From positions 1 through 64,000 of the forward strand of contig CAYOEM010000011.1 of NCBI GenBank assembly GCA_964402975.1: a stretch of 64,000 nt of DNA. The letters run 5' to 3'. The notes under the pieces are model-generated. The model did no database searches, had not been told where the DNA came from, and worked only from the letters and a program-made list of their open reading frames with translations. Position numbers and translations under genes: made by a program. Source of the stretch: CAMDKS01 sp964402975 (GTDB lineage: Bacteria > Bdellovibrionota_B > Oligoflexia > Oligoflexales > RGVZ01). Numbering within the stretch: the stretch's first letter is position 1; the number at the start of each line of letters is the position of its first letter. Positions 23,840 to 32,970 of this stretch are shown piece by piece.

Positions 23840-25555
23840 TTATCGGTCAAGCTCGCCGGCAATGATGTTAATCGTACCCAAAACCGCCGCTAAATCGGCA
23901 ATCATATTTCCCTGGAGCATCTCGGTAGCCGCCTGGAAAATCGCAAAGCAAGGCGGACGGCATTTGACTCGGTAGGGAACACCACTTCCATCAGACACCA
24001 CATAAAATCCTAGCTCGCCGTTCGCCGCCTCGTGCCCTTGATAAATCTCGCCGGCTGGAACTTTTACGCCGTTGATGACCTGCATGAATTGATTCATGAG
24101 GCCTTCAATATTTCCGTAAACATTCTCCTTACTAGGAAGGACGATTCCTGGATCATCGACTTCGATGGGCCCAGAGGGAATATTGTTCAGACACTGGTCC
24201 AGGATTCGACAGCTCTCCAGCATCTCTGCCATCCTGACCATATATCGATCATAACTGTCGCCGCGATCTCCCACAGGCACGTCGAACTCGAATTGATCAT
24301 AACCGTAGTAGGGCGCATACACTCTCATATCAAGCGGCACGCCAGTGGCGCGCAAACAGGGCCCCGTAAATCCCCAGTTAACAGCACTCTCAGCCGAGAT
24401 TTTTCCGGTTCCAACCATGCGCTTCACGAAGATGCGGTTTTTGGTGCAAAGTAAATCAATCTCCCGATGCGCTTGTCGAATTGCTTTCACAGTTTCTTTC
24501 GCTTGCTCGACCCAACCATCCGGGAAGTCAAAACCCATCCCGCCAACTCGCGAAAGAGATACGGTCAATCGTGCACCGCACAGCTTTTCAAACAATTCAT
24601 AAACTTTCTCTCTGGCCGCAAAACCGAGCCAAAAATTAGTCAAGCCACCCAAATCGACAAGATTGGTCGTGATACAAACAATATGGTCGATACAGCGACT
24701 GAACTCATCGAGGATGACCCTCATCATTTGAGCTCTAGCGGGAATAGTCACACCAAGTTGTTTCTCGATAGCGCGACACCACGCGTTGTTATTCATGGGC
24801 GCGGAGCAATAATTCAAGCGATCGGTGTAGGGAATAATTTGATTGTAATTGTGATTCTCACACATCTTCTCAAAGCAGCGATGCAGATATCCGATCTCCA
24901 CGTCCATTTTTTCGATCGTTTCGCCCGACAAAATCGCCATAAACCGCAAAGTACCGTGCGTGGCGGGGTGCGCCGGGCCGATGTTGATCCAAACGCGGTC
25001 TTCTAGAAAGTCACCCTGACTCTTCATCAACCGCTCGCGATCTTTTTCAAAAGAATGATGAAGAGGCGTCTTTAACGACTGATTACGATCGGCCGGGTAA
25101 TCTTTGCGGAGCGGGTGTCCCACAAAATCCTCGTGGCATAAAATTCTGCGCAGATTGGGATGCCCCGAAAACTTCACGCCAAAAAGGTCAAAAGCTTCCC
25201 GCTCGAACCAATTCGCCGCCTTGTAAACAGGCGTCAACGACGGAACCTCATCCGTATCATTAACTTTTGTTTTCATGCGCAGGCGCTGGTTTGTATCTGG
25301 ATTCAGCAGGTGATAGACAACTTCAAATCGCTTCTCACGTCCTGGATAATCCACCCCGCAAACATCAAGTAAATATGGAAACTTTTTCTGCAACTCACGA
25401 CCAACATCCAGAACCTGAGCGTGATTGACGTAAATCACGTCCTCGTCAAGGAATCGGTCGTTCTTGACATACTCGACGTTAGCTTGCGGAAGTTTTGCCT
25501 TGAGATCACGACTAAGCGCATCAACATACCGAGGCTGACCAGACGAGTCGTACAT
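23840..25555 (-). CDS. nuoCD: Fused NADH-quinone oxidoreductase subunits C and D
   Basis: Residues about 1-170 are the NuoC (30 kDa) domain, with the signature EREAFDLFGVKFSGHPNLRR. Residues about 185-571 are the NuoD (49 kDa) domain, with NIGPAHPATHGTLR, EIGYLHRCFEK and a C-terminal ending VLGTINIIAGELDR that helps form the quinone site. Fused CD proteins occur in enterobacteria and several other groups. It is the first gene of the cluster; AAGGAG lies 11 bases before the ATG. nuoA and nuoB, normally upstream, are not present. Confidence 0.95.
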   Translation of the reverse strand: MYDSSGQPRYVDALSRDLKAKLPQANVEYVKNDRFLDEDVIYVNHAQVLDVGRELQKKFPYLLDVCGVDYPGREKRFEVVYHLLNPDTNQRLRMKTKVNDTDEVPSLTPVYKAANWFEREAFDLFGVKFSGHPNLRRILCHEDFVGHPLRKDYPADRNQSLKTPLHHSFEKDRERLMKSQGDFLEDRVWINIGPAHPATHGTLRFMAILSGETIEKMDVEIGYLHRCFEKMCENHNYNQIIPYTDRLNYCSAPMNNNAWCRAIEKQLGVTIPARAQMMRVILDEFSRCIDHIVCITTNLVDLGGLTNFWLGFAAREKVYELFEKLCGARLTVSLSRVGGMGFDFPDGWVEQAKETVKAIRQAHREIDLLCTKNRIFVKRMVGTGKISAESAVNWGFTGPCLRATGVPLDMRVYAPYYGYDQFEFDVPVGDRGDSYDRYMVRMAEMLESCRILDQCLNNIPSGPIEVDDPGIVLPSKENVYGNIEGLMNQFMQVINGVKVPAGEIYQGHEAANGELGFYVVSDGSGVPYRVKCRPPCFAIFQAATEMLQGNMIADLAAVLGTINIIAGELDR

Positions 25556-25928
25556 GATTGTGAGTACTCCTTAGACGTTCACCCCTGGACAGTAACGACG
25601 GAGGGCGAACCAAATTACAAATGAAAAATTCCAAATGTCAGTATTCAATAATGATTTTAGGCATAAACTGACCGTATTACCCTACCACTGCACCGCGGGT
25701 CGAGCAAGCACACCCGCGCGCCAAACTGCATTGTTTTTGATCACTAAGTGAGCGGCTATAAGCCTCTCGGTTCTAGTCCTAGGTCTCACGCCTGCATATT
25801 TCTGCCCAGGCTCCCACTAGCTCATTTTTCACCTATCGAAAGGCCCTCAGTCTGTTATAAATCATAGGCATTTAGGGCTTCATATCGCGACTGACTTGTA
25901 TGTTTCTGACTTTCAAGGACTCTTCACT
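25556..25928. other. Divergent intergenic region between nuoCD and aspS
   Basis: The 373-base gap should hold promoters for both directions. It contains a GC-rich hairpin (25694-25718), an 11-bp perfect palindrome TCACTAAGTGA (25741-25751), and a TATAAA-like -10 candidate near 25856-25861 for aspS. I could not assign a convincing -35 for either gene. No protein gene or RNA gene is recognised. Confidence 0.5.
25694..25718. repeat. GC-rich hairpin in the nuo/aspS spacer
   Basis: CGCGGGT (25694-25700) pairs with ACCCGCG (25712-25718) around an 11-base loop. On the plus strand a TTGTTTTTG run follows about 12 bases later, too far for a standard terminator. It could be a leader structure of the nuo transcript. 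Confidence 0.4.
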
Positions 25929-27749
25929 ATGACGCAATCTTCATCCATTTGGCATCGAACCCATACGCTGGGAGAGTTGAGCAAAAAAAATGTTGGACAA
26001 GAGGTTGTCTTAACAGGCTGGGTAAATAGGCACCGAGACCACGGTCAGTTTATCTTCCTTGATCTCCGTGACCGTTACGGAATTACGCAGGCAGTCGTTG
26101 ACCCAGAAAAAGCCCCCAAAGCATACGAGACGGCCAAAGGTCTCAGAGCCGAGTTTGTCATTGCCATCAGAGGCAAAGTCAATGCGAGGCCCGAGGGTAT
26201 GGTCAATAAAGCAATGGCCACAGGTGACGTGGATATTCTTGTATCTGAGATAAAAGTTCTGAATAAATGCGATGTGCTGCCATTCACGATTCAAGACGAG
26301 TCGGAGGCATCAGAAACCCTTCGCTTGAAATATCGCTATCTTGATCTCCGCAGGCCAACGCTTAAGAGCAACATTATCAATCGCAGTAAGTTTGTAAAAG
26401 AGATGCGGCGCGCCCTGGAAGATCAAGGTTTCATGGATATTGAGACGCCTTTTCTCTACAAATCTACACCGGAAGGCGCCCGAGAATTTCTCGTGCCCTC
26501 GCGGATCCACGCGGGACATTTCTACGCATTGCCGCAAAGTCCGCAGCTTTTTAAACAAGTTCTGATGGTCAGTGGATTTGACCGCTACTACCAGATAGTC
26601 AAGTGCTTCAGAGATGAGGACTTGAGGGCTGATCGCCAGCCTGAATTCACCCAAGTCGATATAGAGATGAGTTTTGTCGACGAAACATTGGTCACCAATA
26701 CTCTTGAGCATGTAACCCGGACGGCCGTAACAAAATTCTTCGACGGAAACGTGAAACTTCCCGATCAATTCCCCCGTTACACGTTTGCGCAAGTGATGGA
26801 GGATTATGGGGTTGATAAGCCTGATATGCGATTTGGCTTGAAGCTAAAAAACATCTCCGACCTCGTTGAAAATTCCGAGTTCAAAGTCTTTCAAGAAGCC
26901 GTCAAGGGCGGTGGAATCGTTAATTGCATCGTTGTCCCTGGATGCGCAGAGACGTTTAGTCGCAAAGATCTTGATGAGCTCGGCGACGTCGCGAAAAACC
27001 ACGGCGGCAAAGGCCTTGCCTGGATCAAGAAAACAGCGGCGGTCAGTGCAAGCTGGAGTGGTCCGATCAGTAAGTTCTTCAAGGATGCAGACTGTTCCGC
27101 AATTGAGGAGCGAATCGGTGCGAAGGCAGGGGATCTCATACTCTTTGGCGCGGGCCCTTATGACTCGACAAAAGCAATGTTGGGTGCCGTACGCAATTTC
27201 CTCGGACAAAAACTAAAACTATTCAACCCACGCGACTTGTGTTTCCTATGGGTGACTGAATTCCCTCTTTTGGAACGTGACCAGGAAAATAATCGCTGGT
27301 TAGCTCGTCACCACCCCTTCACGTCTCCTCGTCCGGAAGATATGCATCTCTTAAAAAGTGATCCAGGAAAAGTAAGGGCTTCGGCTTATGATCTCGTGTT
27401 GAACGGTTACGAGGTGGCAGGCGGTTCCGTGAGGATCCACGATCCAGATGTACAAAAACAGCTCTTCGACACAATCGGACTTTCAGACGAAGAGGCGCAG
27501 TCTAAGTTTGGCTTTTTGTTGGAAGCGCTTAAATTTGGCGCCCCGCCCCATGGCGGTATGGCCTTCGGCGTTGACCGCATGGTCATGTGCTTGACGGGTG
27601 CAGATGCGATTCGAGACGTTATTGCATTCCCCAAAACTCAAAAGGGCACGTGTTTGATGACCGGCGCACCAAGCCCCGTTGCAAGTGGGCAGCTTAAAGA
27701 TCTCCATGTCAAAATTGACGAAGCTACGTCTGGAGGGGCACTCTCTTGA
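25929..27749 (+). CDS. aspS: Aspartyl-tRNA synthetase
   Basis: This class IIb synthetase charges tRNA with aspartate. The 606-residue bacterial-type protein has the OB-fold anticodon domain (VVLTGWVNRHRDHGQFIFLD). Its catalytic core has motif 2 (FRDEDLRADRQPEFTQ) and motif 3 (GGMAFGVDRMVMC), with the bacterial GAD insertion at about 300-410. The ATG at 25929 has AAGGA nine bases upstream; an upstream in-frame ATG at 25896 lacks one. A TPR gene overlaps its stop (TTGA). Whether it also charges tRNA-Asn cannot be judged from the sequence alone. Confidence 0.96.
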   Translation: MTQSSSIWHRTHTLGELSKKNVGQEVVLTGWVNRHRDHGQFIFLDLRDRYGITQAVVDPEKAPKAYETAKGLRAEFVIAIRGKVNARPEGMVNKAMATGDVDILVSEIKVLNKCDVLPFTIQDESEASETLRLKYRYLDLRRPTLKSNIINRSKFVKEMRRALEDQGFMDIETPFLYKSTPEGAREFLVPSRIHAGHFYALPQSPQLFKQVLMVSGFDRYYQIVKCFRDEDLRADRQPEFTQVDIEMSFVDETLVTNTLEHVTRTAVTKFFDGNVKLPDQFPRYTFAQVMEDYGVDKPDMRFGLKLKNISDLVENSEFKVFQEAVKGGGIVNCIVVPGCAETFSRKDLDELGDVAKNHGGKGLAWIKKTAAVSASWSGPISKFFKDADCSAIEERIGAKAGDLILFGAGPYDSTKAMLGAVRNFLGQKLKLFNPRDLCFLWVTEFPLLERDQENNRWLARHHPFTSPRPEDMHLLKSDPGKVRASAYDLVLNGYEVAGGSVRIHDPDVQKQLFDTIGLSDEEAQSKFGFLLEALKFGAPPHGGMAFGVDRMVMCLTGADAIRDVIAFPKTQKGTCLMTGAPSPVASGQLKDLHVKIDEATSGGALS

Positions 27750-28717
27750 ATTCCAAAGCAAATAATTTCTCGATATCCAAGTTCCCGATGGGACCGCACT
27801 TAAGGCAGTGGTTTAGCATTTCACAGGCTGATTATCGGGGTTTTGAAAACACCACGCCAACTGCAGAGGACTTGGCATCTTTTTCGGAAAATTTCCTAGA
27901 CTCACTTGAAGATCGCTCGCCACAAAATGAGAACCATTTCGTAGACATCCTCGAAGAATTAGTGGGCATGAACGTACCATTACTAGCGGTAAAATTTGTT
28001 GACTCCTACCCATCACTATTTCCTCATGATGACTTCCGCGCTCAACTTCATTATGGCAACGCTGCGATGCTGGTGGGCGACCTTGCCCGAGCGGAGTCTG
28101 CATTTGTAACCGCTCAGAAGCTCGTCCCCGAAGAACCAGCTCCATACGTAAATCTCGTCCAGATATACGCTCACGACAACCTATTGGATAAAGCCAGGCA
28201 GTGGTGCCTTGCTGGGCTAGATGCGGACTGCGAAAACGCGCGACTTTGGGAGTTTGCAGCTTGGCTGGAACAAAACGAGAATCCCACAAACACCAACCAA
28301 TACGTCGGCAAAAAAATTTTGGACCTAGCTAAACAAAAAAATTCGTGGACAGGCACCTCACTAGCTTTTGATTTGACGAATCCTGAGGATGCCATCGGCA
28401 AAGCTCAAGCTTTGGAGGCCTTCTGGAATAGTGGCGCACGAGACACAAAGTTTTTGATTGAATACACCGCGGTTTTAGGGGTGGCTGGCCACTACGATAA
28501 AATTCCAGCGATTGTGTGGCACACTCAAAAAGAAGAAAAACCTTCGTGGCAGCTCCTGCTACACCTCGCCCAGGCCAACCTAGGCCTTGGTCGCGACGAT
28601 GACGCCCTCGAAGCCTTGGAAAAGGCAATTAAATGCGAGGACTTACCGGATGACGCACGTAGCGTCATCGCTACTTTGAAGGCCGAAATACCTGCTACCA
28701 CGCCGCCTTTGAACTAG
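27746..28717 (+). CDS. TPR-like helical protein
   Basis: This 323-residue protein is mainly alpha-helical with degenerate tetratricopeptide repeats (GNAAMLVGDLARAESAFVTA, LVQIYAHDNLLDKARQWCLA, AQANLGLGRDDDALEALEKA). It has no signal peptide and no enzyme motif. The TTG start overlaps the aspS stop (TTGA) and has GGAGGGG seven bases upstream, a very strong site, so an in-frame ATG at 27788 is less likely. The coupling to aspS is probably about expression level; the function is unknown. Confidence 0.75.
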   Translation: MNSKANNFSISKFPMGPHLRQWFSISQADYRGFENTTPTAEDLASFSENFLDSLEDRSPQNENHFVDILEELVGMNVPLLAVKFVDSYPSLFPHDDFRAQLHYGNAAMLVGDLARAESAFVTAQKLVPEEPAPYVNLVQIYAHDNLLDKARQWCLAGLDADCENARLWEFAAWLEQNENPTNTNQYVGKKILDLAKQKNSWTGTSLAFDLTNPEDAIGKAQALEAFWNSGARDTKFLIEYTAVLGVAGHYDKIPAIVWHTQKEEKPSWQLLLHLAQANLGLGRDDDALEALEKAIKCEDLPDDARSVIATLKAEIPATTPPLN

Positions 28718-28768
28718 GCTTCGACCTCGTTACTTATAAACTATCTGAGATTTTAAGGACTTTCTAAA

Positions 28769-28803
28769 AAACTGGTTGACTTTTGTGACCAGTTTACTAT
28801 AGA
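28769..28803 (+). promoter_or_regulatory. Promoter with overlapping operator-like dyad upstream of the NtrC-type gene
   Basis: TTGACT (28776-28781) and TATAGA (28798-28803) are 16 bases apart. An 8-bp dyad, AAACTGGT (28769-28776) and ACCAGTTT (28788-28795), flanks and overlaps the -35 and spacer, as a repressor or autoregulatory site would. Confidence 0.6.
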
Positions 28804-28876
28804 TAAGACCGCTCACTTTTTAACGTATGCTTAATATTTTAATAAACCGAGCATGAGATTGCCTTGGAGGGCTCCC

Positions 28877-30397
28877 ATGAAGGCTCTTTTGGTAGACGAC
28901 GACAGCACCTTACGGTTGATTTTGAGATCAGTCTTGGAGAAACGTGGCTTCGTTGTCCTTGAGGCAGAAGATGGTGTCATGGGTGTTGAGATGGTGGAAC
29001 GCCACCCCGACATCGGCATTGTCATTCTGGATGTAAATATGCCGCGTTTAAACGGCCTCGACGCGCTCGCCAAAATCAAGGCCATTAACCCGTCTATCTT
29101 CTGTATCATTGCAACCGCATACTCCAATATGAATGACGCCATAACGGCGATTAAACATGGCGCGTATGATTATTTGCAAAAACCCGTTGCCCCGGAGCGT
29201 CTCTCGAAACTTCTCGATAAGGCAACTGCCGCGAACAATATGGTTTTGGAGGCAAGCTTCACAGCTCCTAAACTCGAATTCGATGAAGGACGCTCAATTG
29301 TTGGCGGAAGCTCTCAACTCAAGCAAGTATTCGACGTTATCTACAAGCTTGCAAAAGTTGATACCTCGGTTCTTATAAGAGGCGAAAGCGGCACCGGTAA
29401 AGAACTCGTAGCCAGAGCACTGCACTATAACAGTCACCGTAAGCACGGCCCTTTTGTCGCCATAAACTGCGCTGCTATTCCAGATTCACTCATAGAGAGC
29501 GAACTTTTTGGCCATGAGAAAGGCGCCTTCACGGGTGCCGACAGGCGAAAGCTTGGTAAGTTCGCACAAGCCGAGGGTGGCACTCTTTTCCTAGACGAAA
29601 TTGGCGATATCAGCTCGGCGACCCAAGTTAAGCTTCTGCGGGTCTTGCAAGAGAGGTGTTACAGTCTGGTAGGAGGTAGCGGAGACATCAAAGCCGACGT
29701 TCGCATCGTCGCTGCTACGCACAAACCACTTGAGCAAATGATAGCGGAAAACAAATTCCGGTCTGACCTTTACTATCGCTTAAATGTACTTCCGATCATG
29801 CTTCCCCCACTTCGCGACAGAAAAGAAGACATCCACGACCTTTGTCAGTACCTTCTGAAGAAGTTCAATAAAAACCACAAGCGTCGCATCACCGGAGTCA
29901 GTGACGAGGCCATGAGACGGCTCATGAACTATCCGTGGCCCGGCAACATAAGGGAACTTGAAAACGCTGTGGAACGTGCATTCATCATCGAATCTACTGA
30001 TGTTTTACAAGCATCATCTTTTGACCTGCAGCCAGCCGACGGCGCAAACAGCTCTGTTATGAGTATGATGAACGTAGAACTAGGATCGGGAACAACGATC
30101 CCAGTACAGAAAGCTGCCTATGCCGACGAGATCGCCGCTAACCGAGCCGGTCAAAACCCCAACCTGGTTAAAACAAGCGGGTTAAGTGATGATTTCAAGT
30201 TCATTAGGGATGACGACGAACTCAATTTTCCTGCCCTCAAAGACAGATTTGAGAGAGAATTCTTGATCAAAGCACTTACGGCATACAACGGCCGGATCAA
30301 CCAAACGGCTGAAGCGACCCAAATGACTAAGGTGACCCTGCTAAGGAAACTGGAAAAATACGGTATCGACGCCAAAGATTATTTTAAGATTCTATAA
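28877..30397 (+). CDS. NtrC-type sigma54-dependent response regulator
   Basis: This family activates RNA polymerase with sigma54 after phosphorylation by a sensor kinase. The 506-residue protein has a receiver domain (about 1-120, acidic pocket VDDDS, phospho-acceptor Asp52 in VILDVNMP, Lys in LQKPVAP). The AAA+ domain shows Walker A GESGTGKE, the sigma54-contact loop GAFTGA and Walker B LFLDEIGD. The C-terminal Fis-type helix-turn-helix is INQTAEATQMTKVTLLRKL. The ATG at 28877 follows GGAGG by six bases. No histidine kinase is adjacent, so its partner is an orphan elsewhere. Confidence 0.94.
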   Translation: MKALLVDDDSTLRLILRSVLEKRGFVVLEAEDGVMGVEMVERHPDIGIVILDVNMPRLNGLDALAKIKAINPSIFCIIATAYSNMNDAITAIKHGAYDYLQKPVAPERLSKLLDKATAANNMVLEASFTAPKLEFDEGRSIVGGSSQLKQVFDVIYKLAKVDTSVLIRGESGTGKELVARALHYNSHRKHGPFVAINCAAIPDSLIESELFGHEKGAFTGADRRKLGKFAQAEGGTLFLDEIGDISSATQVKLLRVLQERCYSLVGGSGDIKADVRIVAATHKPLEQMIAENKFRSDLYYRLNVLPIMLPPLRDRKEDIHDLCQYLLKKFNKNHKRRITGVSDEAMRRLMNYPWPGNIRELENAVERAFIIESTDVLQASSFDLQPADGANSSVMSMMNVELGSGTTIPVQKAAYADEIAANRAGQNPNLVKTSGLSDDFKFIRDDDELNFPALKDRFEREFLIKALTAYNGRINQTAEATQMTKVTLLRKLEKYGIDAKDYFKIL

Positions 30398-30428
30398 ACT
30401 CTATGGTTTTTATAAGGTCCACGTCTCG

Positions 30429-30437
30429 TGTTATAAT
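30429..30437 (+). promoter_or_regulatory. Extended -10 promoter upstream of the large helical protein
   Basis: TGTTATAAT is a perfect extended -10 (TGnTATAAT) with no good -35. The start near 30444 leaves a short leader before either possible start codon (TTG 30460, ATG 30487). Confidence 0.5.
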
Positions 30438-30486
30438 TTGAAGGAACATCTCCCTTAAATTGGAACACGAGGTCAACCTCAGAACC

Positions 30487-32970
30487 ATGACTGACGGTAA
30501 GGCGCGGACGGAGAAATCCTCCAGCTTAAAAACCAAATTAGCGCTCACACGCATGACTCGCTGGCACAGCCTGGGCGATGAATCTATTTCAATCGTTCGC
30601 GACGAGCTCATGGCTTCGCTTGGAATTGGAACCGGGACCAAACCTGACGAAAATTTAACTGCTGAAAACAACTCCACGCTCAACGCCGGAAATACCGAGA
30701 CCCCCGAACAAACGTTGAACTCTCAGATCAGGCACTTAGTCGGTGCAGGAGCACCATGGCACGTCATATTCCCTCTTCTATGGCAGGACTACAAAAAAGA
30801 ACCCTCGCTAGTTAAGGCAGCAAGAATACTGGAAACGGCATTTGTTGAGGCCAGCCAATCAGAGACTTTACAAATTTTTTCACAACTTATGACGTCTGGT
30901 CAAAAAAACTTTTATTGGTACCTGCATCCAAAATTACGCGATTTTATTATCGAGCACGCTCCTCAACAACACCTTGATCAACTCTATTGGACGATCGCGA
31001 AAGAACGTGACGACGCGAGACTAAGTGGTATTGAGTTAACTTATATATTCCTGAGAGTAGCCACGACCTCTGATAAAACTGCCGCTTGGACCTATTTCCG
31101 CCGGCACCAGACTCGAATACTAGGAAGCTTCTCGAGAGCCAAGCATTTCGGGATGTCCAAAGAGCAACTTATCTTCCGTGCAGGTGAGCTCGCCCTCAGC
31201 TTGGGTTTTAGCAGTGATGCCAAAGAGCTGTTTTTGGCATTAACCAACGGTAGCCAAGAACGCGAGGCAGCACTTCAATTGATTTTGCGATTTGAAAGCA
31301 ACACGATTGAACGCGAGAGAAATAGCTATTTTATTTTAATTGAGGCTGCGGCCTCTTGGGACGACAGGTTGACTCTTATCCAAGAATTTTGTGATTCCAC
31401 GCGTAAGCTCGGTGGCAACAGGGATCCTAATCGAGCAGCTCTTGATCTGCTATTTAAGCAAATTTTTCAATGGATTCCTAAAAATCCCGACGCGTGGCGA
31501 GCTACGGGCGATCTGCTCATGAGAAACCGGGACATGGCGAGCCTAATACCGAGTATTTTTCAGCCATTACTGGATCAAGCTGTAATTTTTCATGGACCAG
31601 ACATCGATGGCGCTCTCTGGAATGCCGCGTCAAGTATCAAGCCTCAAAACGAGCGTGAGCACATGCTTTATGGGATCGCACTCTTGCACAAATACGTCAC
31701 CAATCCTAGGCTTGGCGAGAGCGTTTTATGGCAGGCCCATGACACCTTCAAATCACTGGAAAATAGCAAAGCTTCCGTTAGTTGGTCTTGGAGAGATTTA
31801 ACCAAAGCTGCACGCCAATGGATTAATGATAGTACGATCTTAGTTGACCGTGACCGTCGACGCGCCTCCGCCGCGCTTCGCTTAGCTGCAGAGGGCAGTT
31901 TTGCAACAGCGGCAACCGTCGATAATTATCTAAACTACTGCTCTTCGATCCCTGACAATCTACTTATTGAAATTGCGAGAAATGCACTGTCATCAAAAAA
32001 CTCTGACTTCGCTCTGAGTATGCTGGCCCGCACCGGCCTAAAACGCAGCTTTACCAATAAGCAGCTATTGCAGATGTGGAATTTGGCGGTGAGCAGCGAG
32101 TCGCCGGATCTCGCTTGGCGTATTGCAACCACCTTGGTAGCGCGCGATGTCCTTCCCGAATTCATCAAGTCAGCGTGGGATATAAGCGGCGAAAACCGCT
32201 CCTCCTATCAGCCAATCTCGCTGGATCATAAAGATGTTGAGGCGGCGCTAACTGAGTTATCGATACCGGGACGAAAACTGATAAAAGCATTATGCGTTGT
32301 TGGATCGAGAATTAACGAATTAGCCATGATCACTGAATCTAATTCTCATTCAGCACCCTCCTTAACAGGCACGTCTGCTGCAGAAAAAGCAATCATAGCG
32401 GCTCTTAAAACATCCGTGGCCATACCGAAAGCCATAAAAGCCGTTCCCGAACTGTCGGGGATTCACATGGTCCCTGACGTAGCTGCTCCCTTTGCACAGG
32501 CTATCATCACCAGCCCCTGGCTTTTCGCAGTACGCGTTATCGCAGAGCGCCTCTCAGTTGCTAGCTGGGGCTGGAATGTCGAGGTACTTCAACAAAGCGC
32601 AAGAACGGTCCTGCCCTTAATAGGACGGGATTCCGCCGGTAAGAGTTCGGCCAAAATTAGCCGCTGGCTTTCATCGCTAACTTCGGCGGAACGGTCCGCT
32701 TGGAATGACCTTATCGCGTGCTCCCAGGACGCAAGTAACGAGGTCTTAGCGGCAGATATTGTGAAGTTTATTTGCCGTCTTGCAATCATCAATTACCCGG
32801 CGCATCTCAACGCCATTAAAACAGCACAGCAGCTGCGTGCCTCTCTCGAAACAATAAGGGATATGGAGTGGTTTATACTAAGTGACGTGCTTACGAATAC
32901 CCGAAGACGTCACATGGTAGCCGCACGAGTATCTGTCCCAGATTCAATCAAACAAACCCCAATTTTCTAA
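30487..32970 (+). CDS. Large helical protein of unknown function
   Basis: I do not recognise this product of about 827 residues. It is predicted almost wholly helical, with TPR- or HEAT-like alternation (GELALSLGFSSDAKELFLAL, ALSSKNSDFALSMLARTGLK, NLAVSSESPDLAWRIATTLV). No signal peptide, membrane segment or enzyme motif is visible, and Trp is frequent. The start is uncertain: ATG 30487 and TTG 30460 both lack a well-placed ribosome-binding site. It follows the NtrC-type gene but has its own extended -10 promoter, so co-regulation is not certain. It overlaps the convergent lipoprotein gene by four bases. Confidence 0.65.
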   Translation: MTDGKARTEKSSSLKTKLALTRMTRWHSLGDESISIVRDELMASLGIGTGTKPDENLTAENNSTLNAGNTETPEQTLNSQIRHLVGAGAPWHVIFPLLWQDYKKEPSLVKAARILETAFVEASQSETLQIFSQLMTSGQKNFYWYLHPKLRDFIIEHAPQQHLDQLYWTIAKERDDARLSGIELTYIFLRVATTSDKTAAWTYFRRHQTRILGSFSRAKHFGMSKEQLIFRAGELALSLGFSSDAKELFLALTNGSQEREAALQLILRFESNTIERERNSYFILIEAAASWDDRLTLIQEFCDSTRKLGGNRDPNRAALDLLFKQIFQWIPKNPDAWRATGDLLMRNRDMASLIPSIFQPLLDQAVIFHGPDIDGALWNAASSIKPQNEREHMLYGIALLHKYVTNPRLGESVLWQAHDTFKSLENSKASVSWSWRDLTKAARQWINDSTILVDRDRRRASAALRLAAEGSFATAATVDNYLNYCSSIPDNLLIEIARNALSSKNSDFALSMLARTGLKRSFTNKQLLQMWNLAVSSESPDLAWRIATTLVARDVLPEFIKSAWDISGENRSSYQPISLDHKDVEAALTELSIPGRKLIKALCVVGSRINELAMITESNSHSAPSLTGTSAAEKAIIAALKTSVAIPKAIKAVPELSGIHMVPDVAAPFAQAIITSPWLFAVRVIAERLSVASWGWNVEVLQQSARTVLPLIGRDSAGKSSAKISRWLSSLTSAERSAWNDLIACSQDASNEVLAADIVKFICRLAIINYPAHLNAIKTAQQLRASLETIRDMEWFILSDVLTNTRRRHMVAARVSVPDSIKQTPIF

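Noticed and set aside
24467..25006. 179-codon plus-strand open frame opposite nuoCD
   Set aside because: Mirror frame of a highly conserved gene; no start signal and no protein features.
26310..26792. 160-codon minus-strand frame inside aspS
   Set aside because: Antisense to a clear synthetase gene with conserved motifs in the sense frame.
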